From positions 1-48,581 of IMG/VR virus record IMGVR_UViG_3300021959_000073: a stretch of 48,581 bases of DNA, one strand, 5' to 3'. The position numbers and the translations under genes are program-made. The notes beneath the pieces were generated by a model. That model was not told the origin of the DNA and searched no databases. It saw only the letters and a program-made list of their open reading frames with translations. Positions 16,794-24,786 of the stretch are shown one piece after another (within the stretch, counting starts at the first letter, position 1; each line of letters begins with the position of its first letter). Source of the stretch: a virus.

Positions 16794-17374
16794 AACGATG
16801 GACAGAAGTATCGCCTTACAATGGATTAGAAGAAGATGCTCCCGCAAATAATGCCGGTAGTGGCGATGTTGCAATGCCACCTGATGCAGTCAAGAAAAAG
16901 AAGAAGACCCTACTTGACCGTTCCATGATGGACGCTCGCACTAAGGCATATCGTGAACACCGAGCTCGTCTTGAAACTCGCCGTGCAAAACGAGAAGAGA
17001 GAAAGAACAAGAGTAAGTTCATTGAAAAGGTCAAAGAGGAAGTTGCAACTGAGATGGCATATGGTTCTGGACACGATACAGTCAAACCTATGGCTGATAT
17101 TCAACCAGTGAATGCTGCAAAGTCTTCATCTGGATACGAACTGTATCACAAGGACTTCTCTGGTGCTATGCAACACGCATACAAGTTCGCAAAGAGCAAA
17201 GGCGTGATAGTAGACCCTGATGAGATTGATAGTAAGGTTGCGAGTGGTCCAAGAAAACCAAGCAGTGGTAAGACGAACAGTTACATCCTAGATACTAACA
17301 AAAAACAGAAGGTACATATTCAAGTTGCTAATCTCGACAACAAGAGATATGAACTTAACATGTATATTCAGTAA
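16790..17374 (+). CDS. Basic capsid-associated protein
   Basis: The 194-residue product begins MKRWTEVSPYNGLEEDAP. Its central region is highly basic and helical (RTKAYREHRARLETRRAKRE and onward), followed by a small folded domain ending in NLDNKRYELNMYIQ. The ATG at 16790 follows GGAGGA by a good spacing; a longer frame opens at 16727 without a ribosome-binding site. A DNA-condensing internal protein is plausible from the charge and neighbourhood. Not recognised further. Confidence 0.55.
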   Translation: MKRWTEVSPYNGLEEDAPANNAGSGDVAMPPDAVKKKKKTLLDRSMMDARTKAYREHRARLETRRAKREERKNKSKFIEKVKEEVATEMAYGSGHDTVKPMADIQPVNAAKSSSGYELYHKDFSGAMQHAYKFAKSKGVIVDPDEIDSKVASGPRKPSSGKTNSYILDTNKKQKVHIQVANLDNKRYELNMYIQ

Positions 17375-17853
17375 TGATTAAAGTTTATCTGTTCCTGATT
17401 ATCATGGGTGTAATAGGTGGCGTAGGTTACGGTGGGTACATATATTACAAGGACACTCAAGAGCGTATTGCTATCCTGACCGAAAACAATGCGAAACTAG
17501 AAGTAGCTGCACAACTGCAAGAAGAAACTATCAATACGATGATTGAGGATGTTCAAAGAAATTCAGAACTAAATAGAGAACTACAAAAAGAATTACAAGT
17601 AGCAGAACAGTATGGTGACCAGTTGCGTAACACTCTGCGAAAACATAACCTAACTCACTTGGCGAATAAGAAACCGGGTTTGATAGAGAAGAGGATGCAA
17701 AATGCGACCAATCGTTTATGGGACGATCTTGCTATTATCACTGACCCTAATGGGGTGCGGCCGGATAATGCCACCGAAGGTGGTGACGGTGACAAAGGTA
17801 GTAAAAACGGAAATTCCGGTAGTAGCAAGACCAAAACAAGTCCAACTAAATGA
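17374..17853 (+). CDS. Inner-membrane spanin (Rz-like)
   Basis: This 159-residue protein has an N-terminal membrane anchor (YLFLIIMGVIGGVGYGGYIY), a long periplasmic coiled coil (ENNAKLEVAAQLQEETINTM and onward) and a low-complexity Gly/Ser/Lys tail. That is the architecture of an i-spanin, which bridges to an outer-membrane partner and disrupts the outer membrane at lysis. A lipoprotein gene starts inside it in another frame, the classic overlapping Rz/Rz1 arrangement. Confidence 0.75.
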   Translation: MIKVYLFLIIMGVIGGVGYGGYIYYKDTQERIAILTENNAKLEVAAQLQEETINTMIEDVQRNSELNRELQKELQVAEQYGDQLRNTLRKHNLTHLANKKPGLIEKRMQNATNRLWDDLAIITDPNGVRPDNATEGGDGDKGSKNGNSGSSKTKTSPTK

Positions 17854-18082
17854 CGTTAAGATTTATGTAGTTTCAAAGGTAAACTACGATGAATTTATTA
17901 AGTCATATGAAAAGAAAAATGGAGCGGATTCGTACATTGCGCTATCAGTGAAGGACTACGAAAACCTTAGTCTAAACTTTGCTGAACTGAGACGATATAT
18001 AGAACAACAGAAGCAGATCATTGTCTACTACGAAAATGCAGTAGTACCGAATAAGGAAGAGGAAGATGGGAAAGTTCAATAA
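17702..18082 (+). CDS. Outer-membrane spanin lipoprotein (Rz1-like)
   Basis: The 126-residue product begins MRPIVYGTILLLSLTLMGCG, a lipoprotein signal with lipobox LMGC. A Val/Pro-rich segment (MPPKVVTVTKVV) and a helical C-terminal half follow. It overlaps the i-spanin gene by 152 bases in a different frame. Together they should span the periplasm and fuse the membranes during lysis. It is longer than lambda Rz1, and the C-terminal helix (LRRYIEQQKQIIVYYENA) may pair with the i-spanin coiled coil. Confidence 0.75.
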   Translation: MRPIVYGTILLLSLTLMGCGRIMPPKVVTVTKVVKTEIPVVARPKQVQLNDVKIYVVSKVNYDEFIKSYEKKNGADSYIALSVKDYENLSLNFAELRRYIEQQKQIIVYYENAVVPNKEEEDGKVQ

Positions 18083-18545
18083 TAAAATTTCAGCTGAATT
18101 CCATCCACCTAAGAAGTGGATTCTGGAACGCTCTCTCTCATATCAGAATGAAGAGATTGATGAGGGCGCACTAGAGACAGTTGGTGTGAAATGTCCTGCA
18201 AGTAAGATCACTTGTACTAAGGGATTTGTGACAGACCTTGCTAGTGTACCCCGTGCAATCTGGTGGTTGATTTCTCCGTGGGACATTGCCCGTGCTGCTA
18301 TCATTCATGACCTTCTCTACAAACGTATTCGCCAGTATCGTGAAAAAGAAGGTGTTCTTGATGAACACCCCAATGTATATGAAATTATCAGTAACTACAA
18401 GGCTGCAAAGAAAGCATCAGACAATGTATTTCTGATGGCAATGAAAGACGCTGACCCCGCCATTCCTAAATGGAAGATGTATGCCGCATACTATGCAGTT
18501 GTTCTCTGTGGTCGTTGGTCAATCATTCCAAGGGAAGAAGACTAA
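18066..18545 (+). CDS. DUF1353-family phage protein
   Basis: The 159-residue protein carries KGFVTDLASVPRAIWWLISP followed by ARAAIIHDLLYKR, the signature I associate with DUF1353. Members occur in phages and prophages, often near tail or lysis genes; the function is unsettled. It overlaps the o-spanin gene by 17 bases, suggesting it is part of the lysis operon. Confidence 0.75.
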   Translation: MGKFNNKISAEFHPPKKWILERSLSYQNEEIDEGALETVGVKCPASKITCTKGFVTDLASVPRAIWWLISPWDIARAAIIHDLLYKRIRQYREKEGVLDEHPNVYEIISNYKAAKKASDNVFLMAMKDADPAIPKWKMYAAYYAVVLCGRWSIIPREED

Positions 18546-18721
18546 TGATGTCAGAAGAATGGGGCGTGATCTATTGTAAAAATTGTGGTCATGAGTCGCA
18601 TTGTGGAACAAACAAAATGGTTGATCATCGTGGTTACAGTAGCGATGGTGGAATCATGGGTCAGACAGAAGTCTGCAAATCTTGTCGTTGTACAAAATGT
18701 TCAATACCCGATTGGGGTTGA
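18545..18721 (+). CDS. Small double zinc-knuckle protein
   Basis: This 58-residue protein has CKNCGHESHC near the N-terminus and CKSCRCTKC near the C-terminus, arranged as a zinc ribbon. Tandem ATGs at 18545 and 18548 overlap the upstream stop. No closer family recognised. Confidence 0.6.
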   Translation: MMSEEWGVIYCKNCGHESHCGTNKMVDHRGYSSDGGIMGQTEVCKSCRCTKCSIPDWG

Positions 18722-18722
18722 T

Positions 18723-19004
18723 ATGTGGGAAATGGTTGAGAGACTTGCCAGTGATCGCCTCTGGTTATACACAAGTATTATTGGTTCATTAGCAGGCGCA
18801 GCAGCTCTTGCATATCTAAGTACCACAAGGATTGGTCTTTGGGGTTATTCTAAGTTTGATGCATTAGTAGATTATTTGGTTGCAAAGTGGGGTTTGAAGT
18901 GGCTTGAGCAACCAGAGGATGCTTGGAGAAAAAGGTATCCAAAGATTACTGAAAAAATCGATGATTTGCAAATGAGAATAGAAAAGATAGAAAAGGAGAA
19001 ATAA
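18723..19004 (+). CDS. Small membrane protein, possible holin-related
   Basis: The 93-residue product has one hydrophobic segment (LYTSIIGSLAGAAALAYLST, residues ~15-34), then an amphipathic region and a charged coiled-coil tail ending KIEKEK. The start at 18723 lies one base after the upstream stop. Its position between spanins and other small membrane proteins makes a role in lysis plausible but unproven. Confidence 0.55.
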   Translation: MWEMVERLASDRLWLYTSIIGSLAGAAALAYLSTTRIGLWGYSKFDALVDYLVAKWGLKWLEQPEDAWRKRYPKITEKIDDLQMRIEKIEKEK

Positions 19005-19005
19005 T

Positions 19006-19170
19006 ATGTTTGATTGGATTAAAAACAGAATTATGGAACGTACTTCTTGGGATGGCGGCGCACTTATCGGTGTTGGACTAGTTGTACTATTCCTTGGACC
19101 ATTTGCAAAATATGCTGCAATGGCAGCTATCGCATGGGGTGTTCTAACCATGTTGAAATCTGAGAAGTAA
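19006..19170 (+). CDS. Small hydrophobic protein, candidate holin component
   Basis: This 54-residue protein (MFDWIKNRIMERTSWDGGAL...) has a 30-residue hydrophobic stretch with a Gly/Ala-rich centre that could form one or two short membrane segments. It follows AAGGAG and sits in the lysis cluster. Small size and topology fit a holin or pinholin; no sequence family is recognised. Confidence 0.55.
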   Translation: MFDWIKNRIMERTSWDGGALIGVGLVVLFLGPFAKYAAMAAIAWGVLTMLKSEK

Positions 19171-19175
19171 ATATT

Positions 19176-19607
19176 ATGGTAGAGTTGGAGACAGAGGTTA
19201 AACTTCTCAAAAAAGAGTTGCAGGACCAAGCAAAAATACATGACCGTTTGGATGTTGCGATTGAAAAACTAACTGATGTCTCCAACTCTATTCATCGTAT
19301 GCTTGCCGTACATGAAGAGAAGATTGCTCGACAAGAAGAGGCCACCGTAGCAGCAGCTGCTAAACTAGAAATCCGTCGCACAGAATTGACTGCTAAGATA
19401 GACGAATTGCACTCTCGTATCACCACAAACACAAAAGAGATTATGACTGCTGCAGCTCAACAGCACACTGAACAGAACAAAGAGATACAGAAGATTAAGG
19501 ACGAACTTGCTGCAAGGGTGGGCGTCCTAGAGAAATGGCGGCATGTCCTTATCGGATCATCAATCGTCGCAGGATTTATTTTACACAAAATGGTGAATCT
19601 TACTTGA
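19176..19607 (+). CDS. Coiled-coil protein with C-terminal membrane anchor (XhlA-like layout)
   Basis: The 143-residue protein is almost wholly coiled coil (VELETEVKLLKKELQDQAK and onward) and ends in a single membrane segment HVLIGSSIVAGFILHKM. Tail-anchored coiled-coil proteins of this kind (XhlA-like) act with holins in some phages. It is the last gene of the lysis block, before a host-type promoter. The assignment is structural, not by family. Confidence 0.55.
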   Translation: MVELETEVKLLKKELQDQAKIHDRLDVAIEKLTDVSNSIHRMLAVHEEKIARQEEATVAAAAKLEIRRTELTAKIDELHSRITTNTKEIMTAAAQQHTEQNKEIQKIKDELAARVGVLEKWRHVLIGSSIVAGFILHKMVNLT

Positions 19608-19632
19608 CATTTTACCATAGACCTGTTATTGT
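19604..19632 (+). promoter_or_regulatory. Sigma-70-like promoter, possibly leaderless
   Basis: TTGACA at 19604-19609, 17-base spacer with extended -10 TG, TATTGT at 19627-19632. The predicted transcription start falls on or next to the ATG at 19639, and no Shine-Dalgarno sequence is present, so the primase mRNA may be leaderless. Confidence 0.7.
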
Positions 19633-19638
19633 CTATGA

Positions 19639-20634
19639 ATGTCTTATATTGATACAAAATACCTAAACATTATCAGCCCCTATCTTCAGCAGTTCAAGAA
19701 GAAGGGCGATAATCTATGGAACTTCCGTTGTCCCTATTGTGGGGATTCCCAGAAATCACGAATTAAGGCAAGGGGATTTGTCTTCCGTAAGAAGAATGAC
19801 CTGTTCTTCAAGTGTCATAATTGTGGCACTGGTGCGTCTTTAGGTAATCTGATCAAGACAATCGACTCAAAAACCTACAAAGACTATATAATGGAACGAT
19901 ACAAAAAGGGGGTCGAAACTCGCAGTAGTCCCCAGCCGGAGTTCAAATTCAATGCACCAGTGTTTCGCAAAAAGGGTATCCTTGAGGGGCTTAAATCTAT
20001 TAAGAACCTACCTGATGACCACCCAGCGAAACAGATTGTTGAAAGACGAAAACTCCCTGTGGAATCGCTCTCCGATTTGTATCTATGCGAGTCATTTTTT
20101 AAATTCACGAATTCGATAATCAAAGGTAAGTTTCCTTCTTTGGATGGTGATCATCCAAGGTTGCTTATTCCGTTCCGTGGTGAAGATGGTGAGGTGTTTG
20201 CGTATCAGGGTAGAGCCTTTGGTAATGAACAACCTAAGTATATCACCATCAAAATTGATGAAGATCGTGATAAGATTTTTGGTCTGGATAAGGTAGATAA
20301 GAGTAAACCTATTCTTGTTGTTGAAGGACCGTTAGATAGTCTGTTTCTAGATAACTGCATTGCAGTCGCCGGAGCAGACTTTAGTAATATGGAAGGTGAC
20401 CTCACAGTCATCTATGACAATGAACCTAGAAATAAGGAGATCAACAAACAGATAGAGAAGACGATTGATCAGGGGAAAAGCGTATGCCTGTGGCCTGATA
20501 ATATAGAATATAAGGATATCAACGATATGATAATTGCGGGATATTCTAAGAAAGAAATACAAGACATCATAACAAATAACACCTTCTCCGGTGTCGCAGC
20601 AAAGTTGAGGTTCGCAGATTGGAGAAGGATATAG
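19639..20634 (+). CDS. 61: DNA primase (T4 gp61 type)
   Basis: The 331-residue protein has an N-terminal zinc ribbon, C31PYCG and C59HNCG, followed by a Toprim-like core with LVVEGPLDSLF (~residue 229) and TVIYDNEPRN. This matches phage primases that synthesise RNA primers with the gp41 helicase. In T4 the helicase needs loader gp59, and a gene 59 homologue is also in this window. It begins a new transcription unit, ahead of ribonucleotide reductase. Confidence 0.85.
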   Translation: MSYIDTKYLNIISPYLQQFKKKGDNLWNFRCPYCGDSQKSRIKARGFVFRKKNDLFFKCHNCGTGASLGNLIKTIDSKTYKDYIMERYKKGVETRSSPQPEFKFNAPVFRKKGILEGLKSIKNLPDDHPAKQIVERRKLPVESLSDLYLCESFFKFTNSIIKGKFPSLDGDHPRLLIPFRGEDGEVFAYQGRAFGNEQPKYITIKIDEDRDKIFGLDKVDKSKPILVVEGPLDSLFLDNCIAVAGADFSNMEGDLTVIYDNEPRNKEINKQIEKTIDQGKSVCLWPDNIEYKDINDMIIAGYSKKEIQDIITNNTFSGVAAKLRFADWRRI

Positions 20635-20643
20635 GAGCAAGAA

Positions 20644-22449
20644 ATGGAAGTCGCAACCGCTGAAGTTGTATACCTCGAAACCACAGAAGACTACGTTGGA
20701 ATCAAAATAGACAGAACAAAAGATCAATCTCTATCAGAACAAGCTAAGAAGTTACTTACAGATTACTACCAGACAAAGGATGAGGTATCACCACAACAGG
20801 CATATGCACGAGCAGCGGTTGCGTATTCATATGGTGACATGGACCTTGCCCAACGCATTTACGATTATGTAAGTGACGGGTGGTTCATGTTTGCGTCACC
20901 TGTGTTATCCAATGCTCCTATGCCGGGTGAGAAGGTAAGAGCTCTTCCTATCTCTTGCTTTCTTACATATGTCCCCGATACACTGGAAGGACTGATTGAC
21001 CATTCTGCTGAGTTGCGGTGGTTGTCAGTCAAGGGTGGTGGAGTCGGGGGACATTGGAGTGATGTTCGTGCAGTGTCAGATAAGGCACCCGGACCTATGC
21101 CATTCATTCATACAGTGGACGCTGATATGACCGCATATCGACAGGGGAAGACCCGTAAGGGGTCATACGCTGCATACATGGATGTATCCCACCCTGATAT
21201 TATTGAGTTCCTTAATATGCGTATTCCTACAGGAGATGTCAATCGTAAGAACCTAAATCTGCACCATGCGGTGAATATCACGGATGCATTCATGCGAGCT
21301 GTAGAACGAGATGAGATGTGGGACTTGGTTGACCCTAACGAACAAGATGCCCGTGACAGTATGAAGGCAAGGAAGTTATGGGAGACAATCCTAGAGATTC
21401 GTTATCGCACAGGTGAACCCTATCTAAACTTCATTGATACTGCTAATCGTGCATTACCACAGACCATGAAAGACAAAGGATTAAAGATTAACGGGTCTAA
21501 CCTGTGTAATGAGATTCATCTACCTACCAATGATGACCGCACTGCTGTGTGTTGCTTATCATCTGTCAATCTGGAGAAGTATGACGAATGGAAGGACACA
21601 CCAATGATTCGTGACCTTATTCGATTCCTAGACAACGTACTTCAGTTCTTCATTGACAATTCTGGTGATGAGATTAGTCGTGCTCGTTTCTCTGCTTCAC
21701 AAGAACGATCCCTTGGTTTGGGTGCAATGGGTTGGCATTCCTATCTACACAAGAATCATATTCCTTTTGAGTCCGATACTGCTGCGGTTAAGAACATTCA
21801 AATCTTTGAACATATCAAATCAGAGGCAGTTGCAGAGACATTAAAACTAGCAACAGAAAGTGGTGAGTGTCCAGACATGGAACGCACAGGTCGTCGCAAT
21901 TCCCATCTATTGGCCATTGCACCTAATGCTAACAGTTCTATTATCTGTGGTACATCACCATCTATTGAACCTAGTAAGGCAAATGCATACACGCATAGAA
22001 CCCGTGCTGGTTCACATCTGGTCAAGGACAAGTATCTTGAAGCGGAATTGATGAAGGTAAATAAGAATGATGCGACAACTTGGAGTTCAATCATCACCAA
22101 TGGTGGTTCTGTTCAACATCTAAGTTTTCTGTCACCAGAGGTAAAGAGTATATTTAGGACTGCTATTGAAATTAACCAGAACGCAATCGTAACTCAAGCC
22201 GCAGATCGTCAAAAGTATCTATGTCAGGGTCAGTCTCTAAATATATTCTTTCCATCAGGAGCATCGAAGGTAGACCTACATAAAGTACACTATAATGCTT
22301 GGAAGTTGGGATGTAAGGGGTTGTATTACTTACGAACAGAAACTTCAAACAAAGCAGAGAACGTATCAACCAAGGTAGTGCGTGAAGCACTGAAAGATTA
22401 TGAGACTCAGGCTATGAGTCAAGAGGAGTGTGTTGCGTGTCAGGGATAA
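20644..22449 (+). CDS. nrdA: Ribonucleotide reductase class Ia, alpha subunit
   Basis: The 601-residue enzyme reduces ribonucleoside diphosphates. Active-site signatures are present: LPISCFLTYVPD and CCLSSVNL (redox cysteines), SNLCNEIHLP (thiyl Cys and Glu), LYYLRTETS (radical-transfer tyrosines) and a C-terminal ECVACQG thiol pair. It is shorter than E. coli NrdA because the N-terminal ATP-cone is missing, so it would lack normal dATP feedback inhibition. AGGAG precedes the ATG. The gene overlaps nrdB by 13 bases. Confidence 0.95.
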   Translation: MEVATAEVVYLETTEDYVGIKIDRTKDQSLSEQAKKLLTDYYQTKDEVSPQQAYARAAVAYSYGDMDLAQRIYDYVSDGWFMFASPVLSNAPMPGEKVRALPISCFLTYVPDTLEGLIDHSAELRWLSVKGGGVGGHWSDVRAVSDKAPGPMPFIHTVDADMTAYRQGKTRKGSYAAYMDVSHPDIIEFLNMRIPTGDVNRKNLNLHHAVNITDAFMRAVERDEMWDLVDPNEQDARDSMKARKLWETILEIRYRTGEPYLNFIDTANRALPQTMKDKGLKINGSNLCNEIHLPTNDDRTAVCCLSSVNLEKYDEWKDTPMIRDLIRFLDNVLQFFIDNSGDEISRARFSASQERSLGLGAMGWHSYLHKNHIPFESDTAAVKNIQIFEHIKSEAVAETLKLATESGECPDMERTGRRNSHLLAIAPNANSSIICGTSPSIEPSKANAYTHRTRAGSHLVKDKYLEAELMKVNKNDATTWSSIITNGGSVQHLSFLSPEVKSIFRTAIEINQNAIVTQAADRQKYLCQGQSLNIFFPSGASKVDLHKVHYNAWKLGCKGLYYLRTETSNKAENVSTKVVREALKDYETQAMSQEECVACQG

Positions 22450-23687
22450 GAGTAGTAACAAAAACAGATTGTCCATTTTGTTCGATGGCAAAGAATTGGT
22501 TGAAGGAACATGCGTTTGAGTATGAAGAAGAGTTGATTGATAATGAAGAGGAACGTCTTGCGTTCTATCAGACAATCAATGGTGCTACCGAAGTGGTAGG
22601 TGAGATGAATACTCGTAGAGTTAATTCTGTTCCTCAAATCTTCATTGATGACAAACGTATCGGTGGGTATGATGAACTAATGAAGGTAGGCGATGATCTA
22701 TTAAAGAAACGTAGTGGTGGTGGACTATTGCAGTTCAGTGAAACCTATAAACCTTTTCACTACCCGTGGGCAGTAGAGATTACCACACGACATGAGAAGG
22801 CACACTGGATTGAGGACGAACTTGATTTGTCAGAAGATGTATCAGATTGGAAGTCCGGTAAGGTCACTCAGGTTGAGAAAGATTACGTCACCAATATTCT
22901 ACGTCTGTTCACACAGTCAGATGTTGCAGTGGGTCAGAACTACTATGACCAGTTCATTCCCAAGTTCAAGAATAATGAAATCCGTAACATGCTTGGTTCC
23001 TTTGCAGCTCGTGAGGGTATTCATCAACGGGCATATGCTCTACTGAATGAGACACTTGGATTACCAGACAGTGAGTACCATGCATTTCTTGAATACAAGG
23101 AGATGGTCAATAAGATTGAGTTCATGCAGGAGTCCGACAATACTACCATGAAGGGGCTAGGACTTGCACTTGCAAAGTCTGTGTTCAACGAGGGTGTTGC
23201 ACTGTTTGCATCATTTGTTATGCTTCTCAACTTCCAACGGTTCGGTAAGATGAAGGGTATGGGCAAGGTTGTCGAGTGGTCAATCCGTGATGAGTCTATG
23301 CATGTCGAAGGAAACGCAAAGGTGTTTCGTCAGTTCTGTGTTGAACACCCCAAGGTGGTTGACGATGATTTCAAGGGAGACATTTATACAATGGCTCGAC
23401 TTGCAGTCAAGTTGGAAGACAAGTTCGTTGACCTTGCTTATAAGATGGGTGAGATTGAAGGTCTAGATGCGTCTGAAGTAAAATCATATATAAGGTATAT
23501 AACAGACAGACGTTTGTTGCAGTTGGGTTTGAAAACCAATTTCAAGGTGAAGGAAAATCCTTTACCTTGGTTAGAGTGGGTACTGAATGGTGCAGATCAT
23601 ACTAACTTTTTTGAGAACCGTGTTACGGAGTATGAGGTGGCAGGATTATCAGGTAACTGGGATGACGCATATGAGGCAGTAGATTGA
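22437..23687 (+). CDS. nrdB: Glutaredoxin-NrdB fusion (RNR beta subunit)
   Basis: Residues ~1-85 are a glutaredoxin with KTDCPFCSMAKNWL (CxxC) and the cis-Pro region NSVPQIFIDDKRIGGYDEL. The remainder is a class Ia NrdB with REGIHQRAY (metal Glu/His and radical Tyr) and VEWSIRDESMHVEGN. The fusion ties the electron donor to the reductase. I prefer the GTG at 22437, nine bases after AAGAGGAG; a GTG at 22428 overlaps that site. It lies within a nucleotide-supply operon behind nrdA. Confidence 0.9.
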   Translation: MSGIRVVTKTDCPFCSMAKNWLKEHAFEYEEELIDNEEERLAFYQTINGATEVVGEMNTRRVNSVPQIFIDDKRIGGYDELMKVGDDLLKKRSGGGLLQFSETYKPFHYPWAVEITTRHEKAHWIEDELDLSEDVSDWKSGKVTQVEKDYVTNILRLFTQSDVAVGQNYYDQFIPKFKNNEIRNMLGSFAAREGIHQRAYALLNETLGLPDSEYHAFLEYKEMVNKIEFMQESDNTTMKGLGLALAKSVFNEGVALFASFVMLLNFQRFGKMKGMGKVVEWSIRDESMHVEGNAKVFRQFCVEHPKVVDDDFKGDIYTMARLAVKLEDKFVDLAYKMGEIEGLDASEVKSYIRYITDRRLLQLGLKTNFKVKENPLPWLEWVLNGADHTNFFENRVTEYEVAGLSGNWDDAYEAVD

Positions 23688-23836
23688 AACTTATAGTATG
23701 TGAAGAATGTGAAGCTGAGTTTCGTATTAAACATGGGATGGATGATCATTATTATTTTATAAAGTTTTGTGTATTCTGTGGGGGTGAGCTCGCAGAAGAA
23801 CTTGAAGATGAAGTAGAAGAGTACGGTGATGAGTAA
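23684..23836 (+). CDS. Small zinc-ribbon protein
   Basis: The 50-residue product starts at a TTG overlapping the nrdB stop and reads LKLIVCEECEAEFRIKHGMD, then FCVFCGGEL and an acidic tail. Two CxxC pairs 27 residues apart make a zinc ribbon. Similar small proteins are frequent next to replication genes in marine phages; function unknown. Confidence 0.65.
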   Translation: MKLIVCEECEAEFRIKHGMDDHYYFIKFCVFCGGELAEELEDEVEEYGDE

Positions 23837-24260
23837 TTTTTATATTACTGGAACAAGGAGAGGTCTTGGTCAAGCACTTAGTATATTCTATGACACAGTA
23901 GATACTCTAGAAGAATGTGATGTGTTCATTAATTGTAAGCACGATGGGTTTCAACAAGTTGATCTATTATATAAGGCTGCTGAACTCAACAAACGTATAA
24001 TCAACATAGGGTCAAACTCACCGGATCAACGTGGAAATAGGATTAGAACTTATCCAACTGAAAAAGCAGCACTAGACTTTGCTAACGATCAATTATATTA
24101 TCTAGGAATAGATACGACGATTGTAAGGTTTGGTCGTTTTGATACTGATAGGGTTGCTCATATTGACGCACCAAAAATGACTGTATCATATTGTGTGGGC
24201 GTGATTGATTGGATTCTTAATCAACCATATAGAGTTAAAGACATTACGGTTACACCATGA
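23829..24260 (+). CDS. Short-chain-dehydrogenase-like Rossmann protein (shortened)
   Basis: This 143-residue protein begins with NFYITGTRRGLGQALSIFY, a TGxxxGxG nucleotide-binding loop, and includes FINCKHDGF and RIINIGSNS, as in short-chain dehydrogenases. YPTEKAALDFA keeps the YxxxK catalytic pair. It is about 100 residues shorter than the usual family, so the cofactor domain is compact or degenerate. Substrate unknown. The gene overlaps its neighbours on both sides. Confidence 0.6.
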   Translation: MSNFYITGTRRGLGQALSIFYDTVDTLEECDVFINCKHDGFQQVDLLYKAAELNKRIINIGSNSPDQRGNRIRTYPTEKAALDFANDQLYYLGIDTTIVRFGRFDTDRVAHIDAPKMTVSYCVGVIDWILNQPYRVKDITVTP

Positions 24261-24412
24261 ACATGTGGAAATATTGGTGTAAGGCAATTGGGTCTAAATC
24301 ATTTGATGAAGATAAAAAAGCAGACAGGGTTGCAATAATCAGGACTGTCTGGGTTATCCTACATATAGTAACGTGTTTTGCTATCATTGCAAACGCTTGG
24401 AGACAATGGTGA
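24257..24412 (+). CDS. Small single-pass membrane protein
   Basis: The 51-residue product has a basic N-terminus (MNMWKYWCKAIGSKSFDEDK) and one hydrophobic segment (VWVILHIVTCFAIIANAW). It overlaps the upstream stop (ATGA) and the next start. It belongs to a recurrent type of small marine-phage membrane protein of unknown role. Confidence 0.6.
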   Translation: MNMWKYWCKAIGSKSFDEDKKADRVAIIRTVWVILHIVTCFAIIANAWRQW

Positions 24413-24747
24413 AAACGAGTTCAGCAAAGGCAAAAGGTCGTAGATTCCAACAGTGGGTTCGTGATCAGCTGATTGAACAACTTGACGTACATCCAGAGGA
24501 TGTAGAGTCTCGCAGTATGGGTGCAGGGGGTGAAGACCTTATCATGGCCCGTGCTGCGAGAGAGAAGTTTCCGTATTCTATTGAGTGTAAGAACCAAGAA
24601 TCCCTTAATGTGTGGAAATCATACGAACAAGCAGAGTCAAACTCTGGTGATTATGAACCCGTAGTGTTCATTAAACGCAACAACCAAAAACCTCTTGTAG
24701 TGGTTGATGCTGAATATTTCGTTAAATTACACGAAAAATCGTCCTAA
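24406..24747 (+). CDS. PD-(D/E)XK-type nuclease / resolvase-like protein
   Basis: The 113-residue protein has an N-terminal basic helix (KAKGRRFQQWVRDQLIEQL), then RSMGAGGEDLIMA and YSIECKNQESL. The ED...ECK arrangement is a compact PD-(D/E)XK active site as in phage Holliday-junction-resolvase-like nucleases. The ATG at 24406 overlaps the upstream stop; a longer frame from 24373 would run over that gene. The substrate is not known. Confidence 0.6.
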   Translation: MVKTSSAKAKGRRFQQWVRDQLIEQLDVHPEDVESRSMGAGGEDLIMARAAREKFPYSIECKNQESLNVWKSYEQAESNSGDYEPVVFIKRNNQKPLVVVDAEYFVKLHEKSS

Positions 24748-24760
24748 ACGAATCGAATAA

Positions 24761-24768
24761 CCTAAATA
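24761..24768 (+). promoter_or_regulatory. Late-promoter-like CCTAAATA box upstream of curli-like cassette
   Basis: CCTAAATA lies just ahead of AGGAGAA and the start at 24787. It shares the 13-base string AATAACCTAAATA with the region upstream of the structural gene at 13303. No sigma-70-like promoter is visible between here and 31591, so the cassette is probably transcribed late. Confidence 0.5.
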
Positions 24769-24786
24769 TCCATAGGAGAATACCGT

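Larger units (their letters stand above)
16421..16795 (+). repeat. 32-bp direct repeat flanking a small gene
   Basis: The 32 bases at 16421-16452 recur at 16764-16795 with a single A/G difference. Each copy encodes the ending of the 204-residue protein and the ATGAAA start of the following gene. The 99-residue gene lies exactly between them, which suggests insertion, or duplication followed by divergence, through this repeat. Confidence 0.85.
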
